A stretch of 64,000 nt of DNA. It comes from Jacaranda mimosifolia. Its lineage: Eukaryota; Streptophyta; Magnoliopsida; Lamiales; Bignoniaceae. Where the stretch lies: positions 47,278,503 to 47,342,502 of the forward strand of contig CM032117.1 in the NCBI GenBank assembly GCA_018894105.1, read 5' to 3'. Below the pieces are notes generated by a model, which did not search any database, was not told where the DNA came from, and saw only the letters and a list, made by a program, of their open reading frames with translations. This document shows, piece after piece, positions 1-11,683 of the stretch. The number at the start of each line of letters is the position of its first letter. Within the stretch, counting starts at the first letter, position 1. The translations under genes were made by a program, and so were the position numbers.

Positions 1-1397
1 GTTGTGTATTTTTTTTAGGATGACTGTTTTGAATTTTGATTCTACTAAATTTTTAGAAAAATAATAAATATATGATGATTTTGAGAGTATTCGGATTTGG
101 ATTTTTTTGGATATCTAATTTTTATTTGGATTCAGATATAGTTATACCAATTACAGATCCTATAAGATCTTGGATCGAATTTGGACATGGCATATTATTT
201 TTGAATTCGAATTCAAATCAATATGATTCTATCCAAATTCGACCTATTGACAGTCGTAGTTGTAATTATTTGAGGTTATTTAATTGAGAAAATGATTTCA
301 ACCAATTCTACTTTAGGTTCTCTTTCCTTTTCTTTTCTTTTTCTTTTCTATTTTTTCTTTCTTTTGTTCTTCTTTTTGGCGCCATAGAATTGGAGCACAT
401 AAAAGTTATGAGAGAATGTTGACATTGAAAAAAATGCTGGAGTAGCATCAGTGTACTTAGGCCGCATCTAATTTCAATCCATAAGGTATAACAGGAGTTT
501 TAGTAGGGGCTTATGTGGAGTTACTATGAACCCCTAGAATTAATTCAAATTTAAAATTTGAATGTTTTCATTTTGGCGCCTATTTATAACTTGATGCCCA
601 AATAATTTTGTTGCATAGATTGGTGCATAAGCATGTAGCGGGTAACATGCATATATTTCATTAATAGTTTGGTGCATAGTCCTGTTTCCATACTGTGCCC
701 GAGATGCTTCTTTATTGCTAATAAAATAAGCTCATGGCGCATAGGCAACCACATTTTCTACGCATGTGCACAAATATTGCATACTTTGGCGCCCATGCTT
801 ACAACAATGATATGCCTATGCGCAATAGAAATAAAAAAGACCATTATGTCTTGAATTTTTAAATGATAAATTACCAATTTACCCAAACATTATATCAGCA
901 ACAGAGCCACACTCTTTTGTCAAATGACTCAAATCTATTACAGTCCTTCCCCAAATTTGAGCCTTAGTTTCAGCCCTAAAGATTCAGCAGGCACTTTGCG
1001 CGAAGATAATTAAACGTTGTCTCTAAATTATATTCTACATCTTTAATAACATTATATCCCTACTTCATTCTTCTATATACAAGATGGTTTTGGGTCTTTA
1101 CTGTTTTGGCTTCCATATTCTTTGGCAGTTAGTTTTTATTAGTAGTGGAGAGCGAAGGCAACTGAATTAATATCAAAGTTATTTTCATTAGTCATATTTT
1201 TATAAACTATTAGTCATCCTTTTATTTTAGTTAAATTTTTGGGCTTTTTATCTTGTGTGGGGCAATTTTGAAAAAGCAACACACTATATTGGCCAAGACC
1301 ACATATTAAACAGACGTGGTGATTTGAATCTACTAGTTTACCAAACATAATTTAAAGTATCAAACAAAAATTAGGTTGCTTGAAATTATCCTAATTT
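1..1397. other. AT-rich intergenic DNA, no gene recognised
   Basis: Low-complexity AT-rich sequence. The short ORFs here have no recognisable motif and biased low-complexity composition. GGCGCC-containing stretches recur at about 380, 575 and 787, which could be an old degraded repeat, but I could not define its ends. Confidence 0.6.
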
Positions 1398-1402
1398 TAT
1401 AC
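1398..1402. repeat. Target-site duplication (TATAC), left copy
   Basis: TATAC sits directly before the left LTR of the Gypsy element. The same five bases follow the right LTR at 11098-11102. A 5-bp duplication is the normal integrase footprint and fixes both ends of the element. Confidence 0.9.
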
Positions 1403-2103
1403 TGATGAGGGTGAAATCCGTTTTAAGCTGGATCAGATGGTAAATTTGGAAGTGTTCGACCTTGGTAGTCAATACTAAGGTAATAGGGCTGAGTCCTGCA
1501 ATCACGAGCAAACGTCAGGCAGGCTAGCCAAGGTGCCATCGACTTAAGCACTCCGATGCTCAAGTTAGTATAGAGTCGATAAGATATAGCGAGCAGCAGA
1601 GCAGAGTGAGGGCTTTTTGGTATAGAATGACATACCTTTTGAGAGACTGGAGTGGGGGTATTTATAGCCTTCTCCCAGTGGGAATTTGTCTGAGATGCCC
1701 TTGACATGTATGAAGGATCCTTGTCCTTGCATAAAGGGCATTAGGTCATATCCCATTCCTGTACTATTTTAGGTGGCTGTATTTCCAGGTTTCATGGGTA
1801 GGTTAGTACATTGTACACGCGCCTCCTGCCTAGTGCTGCAGCATGGGTAGTACTGGGGTGGCATGCGTTATTAATGCATAGGCCTGCTGCCTATCAAAGC
1901 ATTTAATGCGGCAAAGTTGATTCTGCGCCGAGTCGATCTCCATGGCTCGAGTGCCCGCCCGCCAGAGTACGATGTTGATCTGTATGGTCGATTTGGGTCA
2001 CCTAATGTCGGTAGCACCATTGGGCCCTAGGTATGGGATAGGCCTGGCGCTACATCCTTGGGTCTGTAGTCTTTGAGCCGAGCCTATTGGGCTACCCATA
2101 ACA
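1403..2103 (-). repeat. 3' LTR of the Gypsy element (701 bp)
   Basis: Aligns along its length with 10322-11097. It is about 75 bp shorter, because a block present in the other LTR around 10860-10960 is missing here. The minus-strand LTR begins TGTTATGG and ends CCTCATCA. A minus-strand TATAAATA box is at 1659-1666. Confidence 0.9.
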
Positions 2104-2116
2104 TGAGTCCCCCCAA
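2104..2116 (-). other. Polypurine tract of the Gypsy element
   Basis: On the minus strand this reads TTGGGGGGACTCA directly before the 3' LTR start. It is the expected plus-strand priming site. Confidence 0.7.
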
Positions 2117-2315
2117 CATCCGAATGTTGAACAAGAGGATCGACGAGAAAGATTGGGGAGTAGTCTGTTGTGCTGTTACGCAGGTTCGCCGATGAGGGGT
2201 TTTGAAAATTAACCTAGGTTTTGCGCATTTAATGAGCGGTTACATCGTGTCGGGTGTGGCACCGAACGGCGGTTACAACATTATTACAACCACTTGGATT
2301 CCCGTATCATGTGCC

Positions 2316-2323
2316 TATAAATA
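2316..2323 (+). promoter_or_regulatory. TATA box of the antisense accessory ORF
   Basis: TATAAATA on the plus strand, about 157 bp before the ATG at 2480. It lies inside the retroelement but points against gag-pol, so it could drive the antisense ORF independently of the LTR. The assignment is inferred from motif and position. Confidence 0.5.
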
Positions 2324-2479
2324 GGTGCGGTTAAAGTACTCATTTTTACTTTTACTGCCTTCTCGTCTGGTCAAGCTTGAGCCAACTGTATTTACTGTTA
2401 CCATACTGTGCTTTTTGTTCACCAACAAAGAGTAAATCTCTTCCTTTGCTCTCCTTAGCGTTTTTCCTTTGTTGTAGCC

Positions 2480-4940
2480 ATGTTGCATTTGTTCGATTCT
2501 GAGGGTAGTCATGGAAGGGGGGACAACGAGACTACTAACTCTGATAGGCCTAGGGGTTCATCAGAAGAGTCGAGTAGCTCATCGAGTGATAACTCGAGTT
2601 CCAGTAGCTCGAGCAGCGATCACGGGGGTGATGGAACTGGGCCAAGTCAGGCTCCTCCGTCACGTGGTCGATTATTTACCCCTGATCATTATAGTGAAAT
2701 AGTATCTACAATCACTCCCGCTGATATGAGGTGCATTAGGCAGTTGTATCATGTTCCCGCTAAGTATGAGCTTTTAACACCTGGGCCTTCTGGTCAGATG
2801 CATTTACCCCCGGCTTGTTGTGTATAATTGTGTTTAGGAAGCCTTTAGGTGTAGTCTTAGGTTCCCCTTATGTGGTCCTGTAGTCGACCTACTTAGGGGT
2901 TTAGAAGTGTGTATAACCTAACTGTTGCCGAACTATTTTTCTACTATTTACAGCTTTATCGTCTTAATGCACATATTCGACCAGCCTGCCAATTTTGACA
3001 ACTTCTCCAATCTTTTTCATCTTTCGATGTCCCGCAAGTCAGGTAGCACCAACGAGTCGGGCTTCTATTATCCCACTGCTTGACCTCGCCGTAAATTTCT
3101 TGTCACCCCTGCCTCTTCTTACGGGCAAAAGTGGGAAAAAAGTTATTTATATGTTCGAGTTGCTGGGGGTTTCAATATTGCGAGGGGCTTGTGGATAGGG
3201 TATGTCGAGATGCCAGGTAACCTAACTCCAACCTAGCCCAATACCTCTGTTCGGGATCTGGTTGAGTTTGGTAGGTGGAGGCCTTGGTATTTATCGAGGA
3301 GAGAAGTTTGGTGCTAGTTGGGTTATCACCAGTCTAGCTGGGCTTGCCAGCGGACGATCGACTAGGTAGATTGTGTTGTTGATGATTCGTTATTTTTTCT
3401 ATTTTTCTGTTCGATTTTAACCCTTTGTTGTTATGTTGCTTGGCAGATCGCGATGAAATCATGAATCGATCAAGAGCTGAAGCTTTAGCGAGGGTCGAGA
3501 GGAACGAGCAACGCCGTTTGGCTCGTTGAGGGGCGGCTGTGGTCACAGCACCCCAGCCAGAGGCAATGACACCTTCTTCGTCGCCTGCTTGACCTATAGT
3601 GACTACAGGTGGCAGTTCGGCGGGTCGGGGAAAAAGAGCTATGGTTGAGCAGGCGAGACCTGCTCCGAAGAGGACAACAGCTGAGAAGGGTAAGGGGAAG
3701 GCCACGGGGTCGGGCCAACCATCTGGTTATGATCTATTTGGACAGCGCGGGGATGACTTACTATTTCATCTGCCAAGACTACTATCGCCCAGGTTCGAAA
3801 CGGAGTCGAGCATGGCTATTCACAACTCTTTGTCAATGGAGATAGTAGGGCCGATCGAAGCTGCTCCGCTGAAGGTGATGATGGATGGGCTGTTTGCGTC
3901 CGACTAGAAAAAGCTGATGGGGCTGAGCCAGGATGCCGCACTTAGGGCTCTGGCCTATCACTAAAATATGGTAAGGCTATGGTCGAATATGTTATATTGT
4001 CGAGCTTTCAAGTGGGCCTGCTAGGAGCTAGGCCTTGCCGACCGTGAGCACTTGCAGGAGGACGGGGATGTGGAGATACTAAAGGCTCAGCTCAAGTCTT
4101 CTTAGACCAAAGTCGAAGAGCTGGCTAAGATGGTCGAGGAGCTTAACAATCAGCTCCAATTGAAAGATACTCAATTGGTTACCTCCATTGAGGAAAGGAC
4201 CAAAATGGATGAGCTGCTCAAGCAGGCTAGGGTGGATGCACAGCTTGGCTATGAGTTTAGTTGGTCAGCTGGTTGGAGAGCGCGCTCGATGAAGCTTCAG
4301 CTGAATTCTATAGGAAGTTACCGCTAATGCGGCGAGATGCTATGCAGCAGTTTATGCTCTGCTCGGTGTTCCAAGACGTGAGTATTGTGTTCTCCTCGGA
4401 TGACACCCGGAGTGTGTTTGAGAAGGCCCTTAAGCAGTTACAATTTATGGGCTATTCTTTTCGACCTGAGGATGGGGAACACCTCAGCCATCTCCTCGAC
4501 GAGTAGCTGCAGCCTTACCCTGAGGACGAGGAGGTCATCGCTGAAGAGGGGGCTACGGAGGCTCCTATGGTTGAAGGAGTTGCAGAGGCTCCACCTGCCT
4601 CACCCTTGACCGAGGCGTAAAGGAAGGCGGTCGAGGTGGCGAAGAAGCTGGATGAGGTCACCAAGGAATTTTCCTTTGCCAGCGAGTTTGTGTTCAAAGT
4701 TCGAGATGGCATGGTCGACACTGCCGTATACCTTTCTCCGCTGGACGGGAGCTTTCTGACTGACGAGGTTGGGCTCTCATAGCCGACGACGGCCGCTGTT
4801 CTTGTTGCCGTCGCGATGCTCGAGCCGAGGGCGAGTGGCCCCATGATGGTTCCTATTCCGATTCCTTCGAGCAATGAGCTCGAACAAGTTATTGAGATGG
4901 TTGCTCGAGGGTGGCACTACGAGGGCACTAGGTCGAGCTG
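2480..4940 (+). pseudogene. Antisense accessory ORF of the Tat-type element, decayed
   Basis: An ancestral protein on the strand opposite to gag-pol, now in pieces. The best-preserved N-terminal piece (2480-2827, 115 aa) has an acidic poly-Ser tract (about residues 26-48) and ends in an LTPGPSGQ-like segment. Shifted frames then continue with segments at about 2895-3010, 2985-3230, 3460-3907 (basic, Ala/Lys-rich) and 4080-4920 (heptad-like coiled coil, Glu/Lys-rich). The layout of a globular N-terminal domain, basic linker and coiled coil resembles the plant 'putative gypsy type transposon' family (PF04195-like) that some Tat elements carry in antisense. That family assignment is from memory and unconfirmed. 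It converges tail-to-tail with pol. Confidence 0.6.
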
Positions 4941-5599
4941 ATGCTCCTGCACTGATATATTTTCATTCCAATTAATGTACTTATTCGGATATTTGTAACA
5001 GAGATTTTTGAAATGAATGAAGCACTTCTTTTGTTGTTCGTACACATTTGCTTAGTTGAATGACATCGTTCTTTTATCACTCTTTAAAAATAATGAAGGT
5101 TGTAGTCGAGTGTTTGTGTTGTTAAATTTTGGTAAAATTAGTTCAAGATCGCCGTCGAATGAACCATGATTACCTAATCCAACGCATTTTTAAATTCACG
5201 TTATGTATGTCCAATTTATCGACTTCGGGGTCGGTTACAATCTATCACGTCGATTGCTTAATTAAACAAGATAATTAACAATAAACTCGTATAATTGATC
5301 AACTACGAGGTCATATTAAAGATTTAGGGTTTAGAGTGGCAGTTGGGGGCCTGCCTGGTCGACTACAGGGTCGACAATTTGGTCTTGGCTGTAAAGCCTT
5401 GACTTGGCGGCTAGAAGCCTGTTTGGTCGACTACGGGGTCGACAGGAAGTAATCAACTTATGCAATTAGGTATTCGCAAGAATTTCCATAAACTTTCATT
5501 TCTGCGAGGAAATATAATGGAGGCTAGTAGCCTTTTTAAATATAGAATTTCTTCCGATTTACAACGTTCCAAGGCCGTGGTAGTTCGTTGCCTCGTGTG
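4941..5599. other. Gypsy spacer between antisense ORF and pol end
   Basis: Non-coding spacer of the element where the two convergent coding units would terminate. It contains two near-identical GGTCGAC..GGTCGAC palindromic motifs (5358-5376 and 5424-5442) and related copies around 5215-5310. Confidence 0.6.
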
Positions 5600-7079
5600 C
5601 CTACTAGTCAGTATGCATTGTGTTTCGACACTTTGACCACAGAGCAAGGTCCCTCCCATTTTGGGTTGAGTTTTCCTACATTTCTCGACACTTCGACTTT
5701 CTTGAGGACTAAATCGCTGGCTTTGAAACTACGGGGTTGCACTATCTTGTTGTAACGTTCCATCATTTTTGATCGGTATCGCTGCATTATGTTGTAGGCT
5801 GTGTGGTGCAGCTCGTCGATGGTGATTAGGTCAAAGGTCCTTTCGGTTACATTTCTGATTGGGTTATAATGAATCACTCAGGCTGTGTGTTGCACCAAAT
5901 CGAATTACTGCCTCGGAGCCGTAGACCAAGCTATAGGGGCTGCGTCCTGTGGCTATTTAAGGTGTGGTTCTGTATGTCCACAGCACCCCTGGGAGGTCGT
6001 CTGCCCAACTTGCCCCTGTTCCTGTTATTCGAGCTTTGAGGTGGTCGAGAATTGTTCTGTTCGTAACCTCCATCTGACCATTAGCCTGGGGGTTTCCTAC
6101 TGACGTAAAGTGTTAGCATATTCCCAAAGCCTCGTACCATTTTCTTGTGCTCTTACTTTGAAATTGGGTCCGGTTATCTGAGATTAGGACTTTGGACAAA
6201 CCGAAGCAACAGATTATGTTCTTCCAAATGAAGCTTTTGATGACCGCGTCAGTCATTTTTGGAACTGCTTCCGCTTCGACCCATTTAGTGAAGTACTTGA
6301 CCGCTACAATGATAAATTTTCGTTGGCTGGATGTTTTTAGGAGAGATCCGACTATGTCAATTCTCCACTGGTTGAATGGCCACGTGATCTGGATTTTTAC
6401 CATCGACGCGGCTGGTTGGTGCGGTATGTTCGAGTGGAGTTGGCACAACGGGCACTTTCTAGCAAAGTCGATTGAGTCTTATAATAAGGTGGGCCAAAAA
6501 TAACCGTATCGGACAACTTTGTGGGCCAAGGACCGACCTCTGGAATAATAGCTGCAGATGCCGGCGTGAATCTCGTAAAGCACTTCGTTTGCCTCTTCAA
6601 GTGTTAGGCATTCAAGTGGTGGTTCTAATATCGACTCTTGTAGAGCTGTCCATGTTCGTTGATGGCGAATTTGGCTATCTGTTCTCTAAGTCTGCGGGCC
6701 TCCTTTTTTTCGTCGGGGATTGTCCCTTGGTTTAGATAGAGCTTGATTGGGTCTTGCCAGGAGGGCACTACCTCTTCAATGCTTCTGACGAGGTTCTGGT
6801 TGTTGATATGGATATATGGTTTGCTGGCTACCAAGAACGTTATAGTTTTTTCTCTGGTTCCCCTCGTCGAGCTAGTGAACTTTGAGAGTGCAAAGTCTTA
6901 CTACAGTAATACACAGGTCGGTAAGTTTACCCTCTCGGCGATGCTAATACTGAACTAATCGAGGCGGTGGATATGACCAGGTAAATTTGTAAAACTTATC
7001 CCAGCTCAAGTTTGGTAAGCATAGGTGGCGAGGACATGTATTACTTAAGTTCGATAAGAGCCTGGTCGTACTGCTCAGT
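5600..7079 (-). pseudogene. Gypsy RNase H remnant and integrase
   Basis: Minus-strand order: a short RNase H remnant (about 6840-7079, with RPVYYCSKTLH), the linker region before integrase (6625-6834, SWQDPIKLYL..KKEARRLR), a His/Cys zinc-binding region (HAGIC, CPLCQLH), then the integrase core. The core keeps DIVG with the first Asp, SDN with the second Asp, and GNPQANGQMEVTNR with the catalytic Glu after a frameshift near 6113. The C-terminal piece (5608-5877) has a PKWEGP motif typical of the GPY/F region. Several stops and frameshifts are present. The distance between the RT end and the linker is only about 240 bp, far too short for the connection and RNase H domains, so most of RNase H has been deleted. 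Confidence 0.85.
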
Positions 7080-7990
7080 CTATTGAAACCCCAATTTTTT
7101 TGCATTTCTGATTATTTTGAAGAAAGAAAGACTCTTGTCGGCCAGCTGTGCAATGAACCTACCAAGGGCTATTATCCTGCTGACCAGACGTTGTACATCT
7201 CGAACAGTGTGGGGCGGGACGATGTCTAGAATTGCCTTGATCTTATGTGGGTTCGCTTCAATCCTCCTTTGATTGACTATGTAGCCAAGGAACTTGCCTC
7301 CCCGAACTCCGAAGGTGTACTTATTGGGGTTGAGTTTCATGCCAAACGCCCTTAGTATAGAAAATGTGTGGTCGAGGTCAGTTAGGTGGTCCTCGATTTT
7401 CTCTGTTTTGACAATCATGTCATCGACGTAGACCTCCATCAATATTTTGATCTTGTTCTTGAGCATAAAGTTGACTAATCTTTGGTACGTTGCCCCAGTA
7501 TTTTTGAGCCCAAAGGGTATAACTAAGAAACAATATACTCAATTGGGGACGACGAAAGAGGTCTTATCCCTGTCCTCGGCTGCCATAGATATTTGATAGT
7601 AGCCTTCAAAGGCATCCATCATGCTCAATAGTTCACAACCAGTTGTAGAATCCACTAATAAATCTATGCGAGGCAAGGGGTAAGGATCCTTAGGGCAAGA
7701 TTTATTCTTCAAATCAATGAAATCATTACACATACGCCACTTTCCCTAAATCTTGGGGACAAGTACAACATTACAAAGCCAAGAGGGGTACTGAATTTCT
7801 ACAATATATTACAGGAAGGGTCTACGTTGAGACGATGGACAATAACACTTGATTTAATTCCTTGGAGGTTAAAGGCTTTCCATGCGAACACATCGATGTT
7901 TCTTTGAAGGAAATCGACCATGAGGCATTCCAGACGGTCACCCAAATCGCTTCCGACCCGAGTGGTCTTGTTAGGGTTTCCAGGTTCTAG
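7080..7990 (-). pseudogene. Gypsy reverse transcriptase
   Basis: Minus-strand RT in two main open pieces (7539-7733 and 7080-7466) separated by one in-frame stop after FVVPN. Visible motifs are the CPKDPYPLPRIDLLVD block, MDAFEGYYQI, the PFGLKNTGATYQRLV palm segment, and the catalytic YVDDM at about residue 13 of the second piece, followed by the FLGYIV thumb region. The upstream DVFAWK..HRLNVDPS segment is present, but roughly 30 residues between it and the EIQYPSWL block are missing. Not functional as read. Confidence 0.88.
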
Positions 7991-9113
7991 CTCTATTGTT
8001 TTGAACTCCCAACAGGCTCGATTCGGGTGTCTTCCAGCTTCCTCTTCTTAGATGAAGATCCCTCCTTGGGTTTCGCTATAGGGGCGTCTCTCGAGGGCCT
8101 CAGCTGAGGTTGCTTCTTTTGTTCACTGGACTCAACCGAAATAGTATAGCAGCGCCATGCATCCTTAAGATTACACAAAGTTCCCCTACTCCTGCTGGGT
8201 TGGGAATTTGATCTTCATATGGTAGGTCGAGACAATTGCCCTGAAGTCGTTCAAGGCAAGTCGTCCAATGAAGACATTGTAGGCGAATGGAGCGTCGACC
8301 ACCAAGTAGTTGATCATCAAGGTTTTGCTACGGGGGCCTTGTCCAAACGATGTGGATATGTTAATAGATCCCTCTGGGATAATCTCAAACCCCCCAAATC
8401 CGACCAGCGGCTTTCGGACTGGCTCAACCTTTAACTGCCCCAAATTCATCTTGTTCAAGGTGGAAAAAAATATGATGTTCATAGAACTACCATTATCGAC
8501 CAAGATCTTCCTTACTTCAAAATTGGCAATTTTGAGCGTTACCACCATGGGGCAATCTATCTTTCGGTCGACTCCTCTGTTCTCCAGATGATCAAGGTCA
8601 GACTGGGTGAAGGAAATTGGTTCTGCGCTGATTGAAAACTGGAAAACTATTTCGATCTTGACTGATTTGGTCGACTCCAGTTGCCTTTGGGTTTGTTTTC
8701 TAGCGGACCTTGAGTCCTCCCCAATGGGACCTCCTGCAATCATGTCGATGACTCCTCGAATGGGTGTGTGGGGCTCCTAGGCTGGTCTTTTTCCTTTATC
8801 TTCTCTCCTCGGGCTAGCCGACCTTTCTCTATAGGGAGTTCGGTTGGTTTTGCCCTCCTCGCGCTTGGCATGCTCGTCGACGTATTTTTTCAGATGACCC
8901 TACCTGATCAGTCTTTCGATCTCATCATGCAAATTAAAATAATCTTCTGTGTCATACCCTTTTTGCTTATGGAAGTGGCAGTATTTCTTTAACTTTTTCA
9001 TGGCTTCTGTCTCGGTCAATTTCCTGGGCCTTTTGAGGAGATTGTCATGCTGGATAGCAAATAACACCTCATTCCTTTTGGGAGGTTAAGTAAGGTGTAA
9101 TCATGGAAGCATT
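7991..9113 (-). pseudogene. Gypsy gag tail and aspartic protease
   Basis: The minus strand first shows the gag C-terminus, with a zinc-knuckle-like KKYCHFHKQKGYDTEDY segment and ERLIR-stop-GHL at about 8880-8980. The protease domain follows (8186-8743). Its active-site motif is LVDNGSS, with Asn in place of the usual Ser/Thr of D-S/T-G; this variant is seen in plant Tat-type elements. A short linker toward RT (7993-8178) carries the ARECY-like WRCYTISVES segment. One frame stays open for 185 codons through the protease, the best-preserved pol part. Confidence 0.82.
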
Positions 9114-10281
9114 TTATGGGGGATCGACGTCCCTCCCTGACTGGCGGTCGTCTTCCTCCTTGCTTTTCTTCTTCTCGACCTCAGGATTGCCATACTTCAG
9201 TTTATTCATCTCCTCTTGAGTCATGTATCTTTTTGCGAGGTCGAGGAGCTCCTCCATCGACCTGGGCTGTTCACGCACCAATGCATTGGCACATTCCTTG
9301 TGTCTGAGACCTAAAAATAATACGTCGATTAGGAACTCGATCCGTGGGTTGTCGATCTTCAACACTTTTGTGTTAAATCTAGTAAAAAATTCTCGGAGGG
9401 ATTCCCCTTCATTCTGTTTCACCGTGTGTAAATGGGTGTATGGGAGTTTTGCCTTCCTCCTGCTTGCAAACTGGTGTAAAAACTTGTCACACAATTAGTC
9501 GTACAAGTATATCGACGTTGGTTCCAGCTTAACGAACTAGTCCAGTGCTATCCCCTGAAAGGTGGTTACTAACATCTTGGCGTGGATGTAATCGCTGTGC
9601 CCATGTAGCTGCATCATGTGCTCGTTTGGGTCCGACGAGCCATCATATCGGGGCAGGCCAGTTGGAATTTTGGCATCGACTACAATGCATTCGTAATATC
9701 CTGGACGAATGGTGAATCTCTCTCCCTTTGGAACCTTGACGGTCCCTTTTGATTGTAGTTTCTCTTTGTGTTTCTCCTCGAGATCTCTTCCAATCGCCGA
9801 TTCAACTGTTGGACTTGGTAGGATACTTCATCCCATTCTTCCCTGTCAGTTTGGGATACGTTTCTATTCGGGTGGGGTCTTGAGCACTCGACCCTATCGT
9901 GTTGCAGGGCTCGAATGGGTCGAACGCCATGATTAACGGAATCTGCAACCTCTTCGCGGGGCATAGGTCAAGCTACTTCCTTTAGAAAATGGCCTGGGCT
10001 TACTTCGCGCCTCGAGGGAGGCCTTCTGGACTCTGGTTGATCCTGGTTTTCTCTAGGCGGTCTCTCCTTCAGTTGCTAGCTTTGGTTGTACGGTGAGCTA
10101 AAATTTGGGTGGATATTTGCTCGCTGATGAGCTGCATTAGTTGAGGCATGGTCAGGGTGACCACCTGCTCTAGCTAGGCGCTCGAACCTGGCACGCTAAC
10201 TACTTGATGAGGCCGAGGAGGGGGAGAGCTAGACCTCTTGTTTTCTTCTCTTCCCGAGGGGGCTCGCCTAGTGTTCACCAT
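9114..10281 (-). pseudogene. Gypsy gag
   Basis: Gag starts at the ATG at 10281 (minus), with MVNTRRAPSGREENK as the first residues, about 20 bp after the PBS. Later segments are at 9680-9964 (Arg/Glu-rich coiled-coil region), then PTGLPRYDGSSDPNEHM with YIHAKMLVTTFQG, and 9114-9494 (KLPYTHLHTVKQNEGESLRE, FFTRFN), the retrotransposon gag core. Stops and at least two frameshifts interrupt it. The domain order and the LR(E/D)FFTRFN motif match plant Tat/Athila-type gag. Confidence 0.85.
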
Positions 10282-10301
10282 TTTCGATAGCGGACTCAAT
10301 A

Positions 10302-10319
10302 TTCCCATAGATGGCGCCA
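10302..10319 (-). other. Primer-binding site of the Gypsy element
   Basis: The minus strand reads TGGCGCCATCTATGGGAA two bases after the 5' LTR. TGGCGCC-type primer sites are common in plant Gypsy elements. I have not matched it to a tRNA. Confidence 0.65.
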
Positions 10320-10321
10320 AA

Positions 10322-11097
10322 TGATGAGGGTGAAATTTGCTTTAAGCTGGATCAGATGGTAAATTTGGAAGTGTTCGACCTCGGTGGTCGATATTAAGGT
10401 AATAAGTTGAGTCCTGCAATCATGAGCAAACGCTAGGCTAGCCGAGGTGCCATCGACTAAGGCATTATGATGCTCAAGTTAGTATAGAGTTGATCAGGTA
10501 TAACGAGCAGCAGAGTGAGGGCTTTTTGATATAGAATGGCATACCTTTTGAGAGGATGAAATGGGGGTATTTATAGCCTTCTCCCAATGGAGATTTGTCT
10601 GAGATACCCTTGACATGCAGAAATGATCATTGTCCTTGCATAAAGAGCATTAGGTCATCTCCCATTCCTATACTATTCTAGGTGGCTGCATTTTCAGGTT
10701 TCATGAGCAGGTTAGTACACTATAGACGCGCCTCCTGCTTAGTGCGACAGCATGGGTGGTACTGGAGTGGCATGGTCATTAATGTGGAAGCCTGCTACCT
10801 GTCAGGACATTTAATGCGGAAGAATTGATTCTGCGCCGAGTCAACCTCCATGGTCAGTGGCAGGGTCAACCTTATGATGGGTTGGCGCACGGCATGAGAG
10901 GTGGACGAGTCGAGGGGTCGACCAACGACCTTGTCTGTGACCTAATCGAGTGCTCACACGTCAAAGTACAACGTCAATCTGTATAGTCGATTTAGGTTAC
11001 CTGATGTTAGTAGCACCATTGGACCCTGAGTATGAGATGGACCTAGCGCTACATCCTTGCGGTCTTTAAGCCAAGCCCATTGGACTATCTCATATCA
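10322..11097 (-). repeat. 5' LTR of the Gypsy element (776 bp)
   Basis: Matches 1403-2103 apart from an extra block of about 75 bp. It contains a minus-strand TATAAATA at 10568-10575, the expected promoter for gag-pol. It is bounded by the TATAC duplication at 11098. Confidence 0.9.
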
Positions 11098-11102
11098 TAT
11101 AC
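11098..11102. repeat. Target-site duplication (TATAC), right copy
   Basis: Exact match to 1398-1402. Confidence 0.9.
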
Positions 11103-11553
11103 AATCTACCATGAGCTAAAACTAGGCAATATTATTAATCGGTGAAGTAAAACATTGCCTTAAAAATTTGCAAGTAAACGACTGCTTCCCATTTATATAC
11201 GTGAGGTCCGAATTCAAATTCTAACAAAATTTTGATGTGTGCATCTAAATGTTGAAAGAAAAAGAAGAAAAAAGCACATAAAACATAAATAACCCCTACA
11301 AAAACCATCATATTTATTTATTATTAGTGGAAGGATTGTGGATGATATGCTTTTGATTTACAAATCAGTAAATACTTTTTCCCATCCAACTTTTTGCATT
11401 TCCATATTTTTCCCATTTCTTCTGAAGGAAAATTAGAAATAATATTTTCTTTCACATTCAAGTTCACTTCCAAATTGTACTAGCCACAGGACAGCACTGA
11501 ATCTTCTAGTAGCTAACAATTACTGCCAAAAAAAAAAAAGAAAAAGAAAAGAA

Positions 11554-11598
<45 letters not shown>

Positions 11599-11683
11599 AA
11601 TTCATTACATCTTAAAGAAATAAAGAGACCACATAAATATATTTATATACAAATTTCGTAAAGAAGCGGACGACAGGGGATTT
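11103..11683. other. Intergenic DNA and 3' flank of the TRB gene
   Basis: No coding sequence seen. It includes an A-rich run followed by an (AG)n microsatellite at 11559-11595. The part nearest 11683 should hold the TRB 3' UTR. Confidence 0.6.
11559..11595. repeat. (AG)n microsatellite
   Basis: Uninterrupted AG dinucleotide run of about 18 units after an A-rich stretch. Confidence 0.95.

Larger units (their letters stand above)
1403..11097 (-). mobile_element. Ty3/Gypsy LTR retrotransposon, Tat type, decayed
   Basis: A complete but inactive Gypsy element of 9.7 kb in minus orientation. LTRs lie at 1403-2103 and 10322-11097, start TG and end CA on the minus strand, and are flanked by an exact TATAC duplication. 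On the minus strand the order is LTR, PBS, gag, protease, RT, remnant RNase H, integrase, long spacer, PPT, LTR, which is Gypsy order. The gag and pol motifs resemble the plant Tat lineage, and a convergent antisense ORF lies between pol and the 3' LTR, as is known for that lineage. Every coding segment has stops or frameshifts, so the element is dead. GC content is higher than in the flanking DNA. Confidence 0.93.

Noticed and set aside
8219..9498. Plus-strand ORFs across the Gypsy protease and gag region
   Set aside because: Mirror frames of the minus-strand gag and protease, where recognisable motifs are.
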